Shown here piece after piece: positions 60,823-64,000 of a stretch of 64,000 bases of DNA. The notes under the pieces are model-generated. The model saw only the letters and a list, made by a program, of their open reading frames with translations, was not told the origin of the DNA and searched no databases. The translations under genes and the position numbers were made by a program. Source of the stretch: CALNYZ01 sp942490945 (lineage in GTDB: Bacteria > Pseudomonadota > Gammaproteobacteria > UBA6429 > Thiohalophilaceae); NCBI GenBank assembly GCA_942490945.1, contig CALNYZ010000018.1:434001-498000 (forward strand), given 5' to 3'. Position 1 is the first letter of the stretch; each line of letters opens with the position of its first letter.

Positions 60823-60900
60823 CATAACGACGAACTAGCCGGCAAAGTGAGCGGTGCGAAGCAACGCTTACTTTGTCCGAGCTGAGTGGCTTGTTAGGAG
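60823..60900 (-). repeat. attC site 5
   Basis: Minus-strand ends TCCTAAC (60893-60899) and CGTTAT (60824-60829). Inner arms GCAAAGTGAGCG and CGCTTACTTTG pair around a GTGCGAAGCAA loop. It belongs to the cassette at 60903-61706. Confidence 0.85.
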
Positions 60901-60902
60901 AT

Positions 60903-61706
60903 TTATTCACTTATATCAAAAGTTTCCTCTGGATAATAACGTAATACCGTATAGACTTTTGGTTCATTATTAATATATTGAACTTCAACATCAACAATGT
61001 ATGCAAGCTGATGCCAAGGTTTTGAGCTATTTGCATTGCCTTTGAGTATGGATTCTTTTACGGCATTATTCTCAAAAATGACCTTTACTGCCCTTTTTGA
61101 AATTGATTCAATAATTGCTTTATCACCAGTATGTGATTCAGAATCAAATTTAGTTTGATACCAAACCATTACCCTTCGTTTTTGAATATGCTCTTCTGGC
61201 TCATCATATTGCTCGATTTCACGTTGGATTCTATTTTGCGCCGCATTCGCTTCTTGCGAATTTATAATAAATTGATTTATAACTGTGCTGTTATCAGATA
61301 CTGTGAAGTTTAATTGAGACGCATTATCTTTTGCCACAGGTTCTAATATTGAGTTCCATTGTTTTAAATCATTTTTCGAAACATCTTTTGGTGGTGAATC
61401 CAATTTCCCAAGAAGCCAGCTAACAATGGCCTGCGCTTGTTTCACCCATTCACTTAAGGCACCACCTGTCCAGACCAAGGGTAAAATAGGCATTGCTTGC
61501 GCTATTAACTCAACAACTATTGAGCCAGAACGAACCTCTTTTATAAGAAGCTCAGAGCCAATCTTATAATCTGGAGTAGTTTCTGATTCAATAAATTTAT
61601 GAAATTGTTGGCTTACACCAAGTAAGGATAATGTAAGGTCAGTTAATACAACAGGCTTTTCATTTTTTATTGTTATCTCTAACTTGTTGTTGTAATCAAT
61701 TTCCAT
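60903..61706 (-). CDS. integron cassette gene, 267-residue protein of unknown function
   Basis: A soluble protein with a hydrophobic stretch near residue 70-105 (IVVELIAQAMPILPLVWTGG) preceded by YKIGSELLIKEVRSGS, a pattern I associate with a broad family of bacterial proteins of unknown role. The C-terminal half (HIQKRRVMVWYQTKFDSES) ends with strands and an acidic tail. No catalytic motif is evident. The start has AAGGA 6-10 nt upstream; the core GTTAGGAG itself lies close to it. Some members of such families are carried by defence islands, but I cannot link this one. Confidence 0.55.
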   Translation of the reverse strand: MEIDYNNKLEITIKNEKPVVLTDLTLSLLGVSQQFHKFIESETTPDYKIGSELLIKEVRSGSIVVELIAQAMPILPLVWTGGALSEWVKQAQAIVSWLLGKLDSPPKDVSKNDLKQWNSILEPVAKDNASQLNFTVSDNSTVINQFIINSQEANAAQNRIQREIEQYDEPEEHIQKRRVMVWYQTKFDSESHTGDKAIIESISKRAVKVIFENNAVKESILKGNANSSKPWHQLAYIVDVEVQYINNEPKVYTVLRYYPEETFDISE

Positions 61707-61722
61707 CTGAATTCCTTTTTTC

Positions 61723-61800
61723 TCCTAACGACTGAGTGAATTTGGCCATAAAGCGATGCGAAGCAACGCTTTATGGGTCAAATTGCACGACTTGTTAGCG
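61723..61800 (-). repeat. attC site 6
   Basis: Minus-strand ends CGCTAAC (61794-61800) and CGTTAGG (61724-61730). Inner arms AATTTGGCCATAAAGCG and CGCTTTATGGGTCAAATT pair around ATGCGAAGCAA. It belongs to the cassette at 61805-62107. Confidence 0.9.
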
Positions 61801-61804
61801 ATTT

Positions 61805-62107
61805 TCACCAAAATTTCCACCATTTTCTTGGCGATGGTACTTCGCCCGCTTTTAAATTATGAGGGACTTTTGTACGTTTACAATACCCTCTAAGTTTACC
61901 GTCAGGTGTTTTTGTGAAATACCTAAATTTTACATATGGCCTGTTACCATCATTAGGATGGAAACTTTCCTGTAAATATTCTTGTTCTTCTTCAGATAAT
62001 TCTCTGTATGTTCCTGTGTCTTCGACATAGACATATGGATACGGTTTATTTTTTGCTTCACTTCCCGAAACAAGCGGAAACTCATTTGATGCAATAGGTT
62101 TCGTCAT
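61805..62107 (-). CDS. integron cassette gene, 100-residue protein of unknown function
   Basis: A small soluble protein rich in Tyr, Pro and charged residues (KNKPYPYVYVEDTGTYREL), with a C-terminal end PRKWWKFW. No family recognised. It begins 10 nt after the attC core and has no visible Shine-Dalgarno site, which is common for cassette genes. Ends next to attC site 6. Confidence 0.55.
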   Translation of the reverse strand: MTKPIASNEFPLVSGSEAKNKPYPYVYVEDTGTYRELSEEEQEYLQESFHPNDGNRPYVKFRYFTKTPDGKLRGYCKRTKVPHNLKAGEVPSPRKWWKFW

Positions 62108-62114
62108 TTTATAT

Positions 62115-62192
62115 CGCTAACGTTTGAGTGAATTTGGGCTTAAAGCCGAGCGAAGCGACGCTTTAAGGCTCAAATTGCACGACTTGTTATGT
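62115..62192 (-). repeat. attC site 7
   Basis: Minus-strand ends AACATAAC (62186-62192) and CGTTAGC (62116-62122). Inner arms AATTTGGGCTTAAAGC and GCTTTAAGGCTCAAATT pair around CGAGCGAAGCGAC. The stop codon of the upstream gene is the TAA of this site's end. Confidence 0.9.
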
Positions 62193-62531
62193 TGCTTTAT
62201 TTTTAACATTCCAATATACAATTAATAAGCTACCAATAAACACTATAGAAAAAGCTTTTGATAATTCAGCCAGGAAGTGCTGCCAAAACCCGTTAACTGT
62301 AATTAACTCAAAAAATGATGAGGGGCCAATTTCTACCAATACTTTTCTAGACCATTCTGTTGCGTATTTTTGTGCTTCTTCACTGGTTCTATGTTTTTTT
62401 GTATAAAAAGACTGATGGTTTTCCAAAATAGCAGATTTAGAAAAATTACTATATACAATAGTAATAACTGTATATGGCAAAGAGACCATAAGCCCAATTG
62501 TTACTGCTTGTAAAATATACTTTTTAATCAT
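62187..62531 (-). CDS. integron cassette gene, membrane protein of unknown function
   Basis: A 114-residue protein with membrane helices at about residues 7-28 and 85-107 and a soluble middle (QSFYTKKHRTSEEAQKYATEW). No function can be suggested. Its stop codon TAA lies inside attC site 7. The start is 7 nt after the bare core GTTATGT at 62538-62544, so this is the cassette nearest to the attI side. Confidence 0.6.
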   Translation of the reverse strand: MIKKYILQAVTIGLMVSLPYTVITIVYSNFSKSAILENHQSFYTKKHRTSEEAQKYATEWSRKVLVEIGPSSFFELITVNGFWQHFLAELSKAFSIVFIGSLLIVYWNVKNKAT

Positions 62532-62544
62532 TTTGCAACATAAC

Positions 62545-62783
62545 AGTTATATATACAGACTAGTACCCGTACTATATATAGGAACCGGGTACTACATCTA
62601 GTAAGGGTACTAGATTAATAGTACTTCATTTTGCGTGAGAAACCGTGTGCAGTAAATTGTTTTGCGCGTGTATTTTGTAATTAATTACGCAGTGCAATAT
62701 CGATTGGGTTATCCGGAATATTAGCAGAACTTGATATTTATGGTGAGAGAGCGGGGTCAGCGCATGCACAGTCGCAGGCGAAT
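62545..62783. other. right flank of the cassette array with GGGTACTA repeats
   Basis: About 240 nt between the first cassette and the small secreted protein gene. CTAGTACCC at 62560-62568 is the reverse complement of GGGTACTAG at 62605-62613, and another GGGTACTA lies at 62587-62594. Together these could form alternative hairpins. No integrase gene, attI consensus or coding frame could be identified. This may be a relic of the integron attachment region or an unrelated element. Confidence 0.35.
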
Positions 62784-63149
62784 TTATTTTATTTTTGTGT
62801 AAACGGATTCTTTACCGGTTTTGCTGGTGACGATTTTCAGCTGGTCTTTTGCATCATTGAAGTGAAAGGTCATGATCATGTCCTTGTCCTTGTAGGTGAA
62901 CACGGCTTTTACGCTGTCGGGTGCGACGATATAGAGGCCCTGAATGCGTTCGCCATTTTGCCAGGTATTGTAGGCATCGCCATTGGGCAGAAATTCGAGC
63001 CAGTCTGTTTTGGCGTTGTGCGGGTCATAGCTGAGTTGCCATTTACCGATGATCCAGTCATCGTTCGCGGCGTGTAACAACGGCATGTTAATTACGCTCA
63101 TAAATAAAATAAATAAAATTGTATTACGAATGTTTAATGACTGTTTCAT
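62784..63149 (-). CDS. small secreted lipocalin-like protein
   Basis: A 121-residue protein with a signal peptide (about 1-27: NTILFILFMSVINMPLLHA) and a mature domain of short strands beginning WIIGKWQLSYD, as in lipocalin-like or DUF-type small beta-barrels. Function unknown. Its start overlaps the TRAP gene stop by 4 nt, so it may be translated with that transporter. Confidence 0.55.
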   Translation of the reverse strand: MKQSLNIRNTILFILFMSVINMPLLHAANDDWIIGKWQLSYDPHNAKTDWLEFLPNGDAYNTWQNGERIQGLYIVAPDSVKAVFTYKDKDMIMTFHFNDAKDQLKIVTSKTGKESVYTKIK

Positions 63150-64000
63150 TTTATGAGTACCAGGCTTAAATCCGGCCAGTAGGTGATGATGAGTACGCTG
63201 AGCAATAAGATCAGCATAAACGGAATGGTAGATTTGTAAATTTCGGTTATTGGTTTATTGAACCGATAGCTGGCGATAAACAGGTTCATGCCTACCGGCG
63301 GGGTGAGGTAACCGACCTGCATATTGGCGAGGAAAATAATCCCGATATGCACGGGGTGAATACCGTAGTTAACTGCAATCGGAATAATGAGCGGCACCAT
63401 GATCACCAGTGCGGAAAAGATGTCGAGTATCATGCCCAGCGCGAGTAAAAACAGGTTGAGTAAAATCAGGAAGGTGTACTTGTCGCTGACATGTTGTTTG
63501 ATCCATTCGAACAGTTTTATCGGCACTTCGGCATCGATGAGGAAATTGGTCATCGCCAGTGCGACGCCGAGTATTAATATGATTCCGCCGACCATGGTGA
63601 CAGACGAATGCACGATGCGTGGCAGATCAGGCAGTTTGATTTCTTTATAGATAAACACCTCGACAATCAAAACATACATGGCGGTAACGGCGGCGGCTTC
63701 GGACACGGCAAAGAAGCCGGAATAAATACCGCCGAGTACAAATATCGGCAAGGGCACTTCCCACTTGGCTTCGCCAAGTGCGGCTTTCAGTTCATTTGCA
63801 TTAAAGGCGGTGCGCGGTATCGGGTTGTCGCGCGTTGCCCATAGCCCGTACAGAAATAATAGTGTGATCATTAACATTGTTGGGAAGATACCGGCAAGAA
63901 AGGCGTCGGTCATGCTGATGGTAATCGGCAGGTCGAGCTGCTGCACGATCACAACGTATATAATAAGTGGCAATGACGGGGGCAATAGCAAGCCGAGGCT
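63146..64000 (-). CDS. TRAP transporter large permease (DctM-type), 5' part beyond window
   Basis: The C-terminal part (about 285 residues) of a TRAP-type large permease, with many membrane segments and the conserved AVSEAAAVTAMYVLIVEV region near the middle. TRAP permeases import organic acids such as C4-dicarboxylates with a periplasmic binding protein. The reading frame is open to the window edge. The substrate protein and small permease are not in the window. Confidence 0.85.
   Translation of the reverse strand, partial: SLGLLLPPSLPLIIYVVIVQQLDLPITISMTDAFLAGIFPTMLMITLLFLYGLWATRDNPIPRTAFNANELKAALGEAKWEVPLPIFVLGGIYSGFFAVSEAAAVTAMYVLIVEVFIYKEIKLPDLPRIVHSSVTMVGGIILILGVALAMTNFLIDAEVPIKLFEWIKQHVSDKYTFLILLNLFLLALGMILDIFSALVIMVPLIIPIAVNYGIHPVHIGIIFLANMQVGYLTPPVGMNLFIASYRFNKPITEIYKSTIPFMLILLLSVLIITYWPDLSLVLIK

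Larger units (their letters stand above)
57636..62544 (-). mobile_element. array of seven integron gene cassettes (attC sites, no integrase seen)
   Basis: Seven minus-strand genes each end next to an imperfect palindromic attC site, read on the minus strand as xxTAAC ... GTTAxx: at 57636-57706, 58988-59157 (interrupted), 59489-59571, 59917-59990, 60823-60900, 61723-61800 and 62115-62192. The right border at 62538-62544 has a bare GTTATGT core, where an attI or a lost attC would have been. No integrase gene is in the window. Cassettes share the standard layout: start soon after the core, stop close to the next attC. Confidence 0.88.

Overview
The window looks like the chromosome of a free-living, probably aquatic gammaproteobacterium. 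The reasons are the gene families present: YbgA/photolyase, an OmpR-type two-component pair, a MlaFED-type MCE transporter, HopJ, PhnA, MscL and YbaK, together with Shine-Dalgarno-led genes and several c-di-GMP proteins. I cannot name the genus. I saw no rRNA, tRNA, CRISPR array, phage or complete insertion sequence. Most genes sit in short operons.

Layout. 0-10.4 kb: an SpoU-type RNA methylase, a three-gene DUF2157/DUF4401/GDYXXLXY membrane operon, a rhodanese, a four-PAS GGDEF-EAL protein, a YaiI protein and a DeaD-type RNA helicase. 10.4-14.2 kb: a probable light-response locus in which a B12-binding CarH/LitR-like MerR regulator is translationally coupled to a photolyase, followed by a CbiX chelatase and divergent from ybgA; the shared promoter region is full of TGTACA-like repeats. 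14.2-20.1 kb: MarR-DoxX-pirin, then an unusual YeiH-like transporter operon with a 41-residue membrane protein and a universal stress protein. 20.2-28.4 kb: an OmpA-like lipoprotein, a sensor kinase and regulator resembling the proteobacterial dedicated-sortase pair (no sortase seen), three unknown genes, a diguanylate cyclase and a REC-CheC protein. 28.8-39.4 kb: DAHP synthase, a zinc-ribbon membrane protein whose M48-like zinc site is lost, an MCE lipid transporter, an HDOD-SpoIIE/RsbW-like/STAS partner-switching set, a patatin and a PilZ protein. 39.4-54.8 kb: a SET-domain methyltransferase, a SulP carrier, a HopJ/CopZ-like/PhnA cluster, a divergent phosphoketolase-like enzyme with a four-carbon sugar-acid kinase and an IclR regulator, a desaturase operon, and housekeeping genes ending with mscL.

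The accessory part is 54.8-62.6 kb. It holds a solitary alkylmercury-lyase-like gene, a membrane gene broken by a frameshift in a TA dinucleotide tract, and an array of seven integron gene cassettes. The cassettes are all on the minus strand and each is followed by an attC site. No integrase gene lies in the window, so this is either a cluster of attC sites lacking an integrase or the far part of a larger integron. One attC is interrupted by a 108-bp inverted-repeat element flanked by AAC on both sides; removing the element and one AAC restores a normal attC end. To the right are a small secreted protein and the 3' part of a TRAP-transporter gene cut by the window edge.

The strongest leads are the attC-interrupting element, the cassette genes of unknown function, the light/B12 locus with its operator repeats, the phosphoketolase-like enzyme with its sugar-acid kinase, and the YeiH operon.
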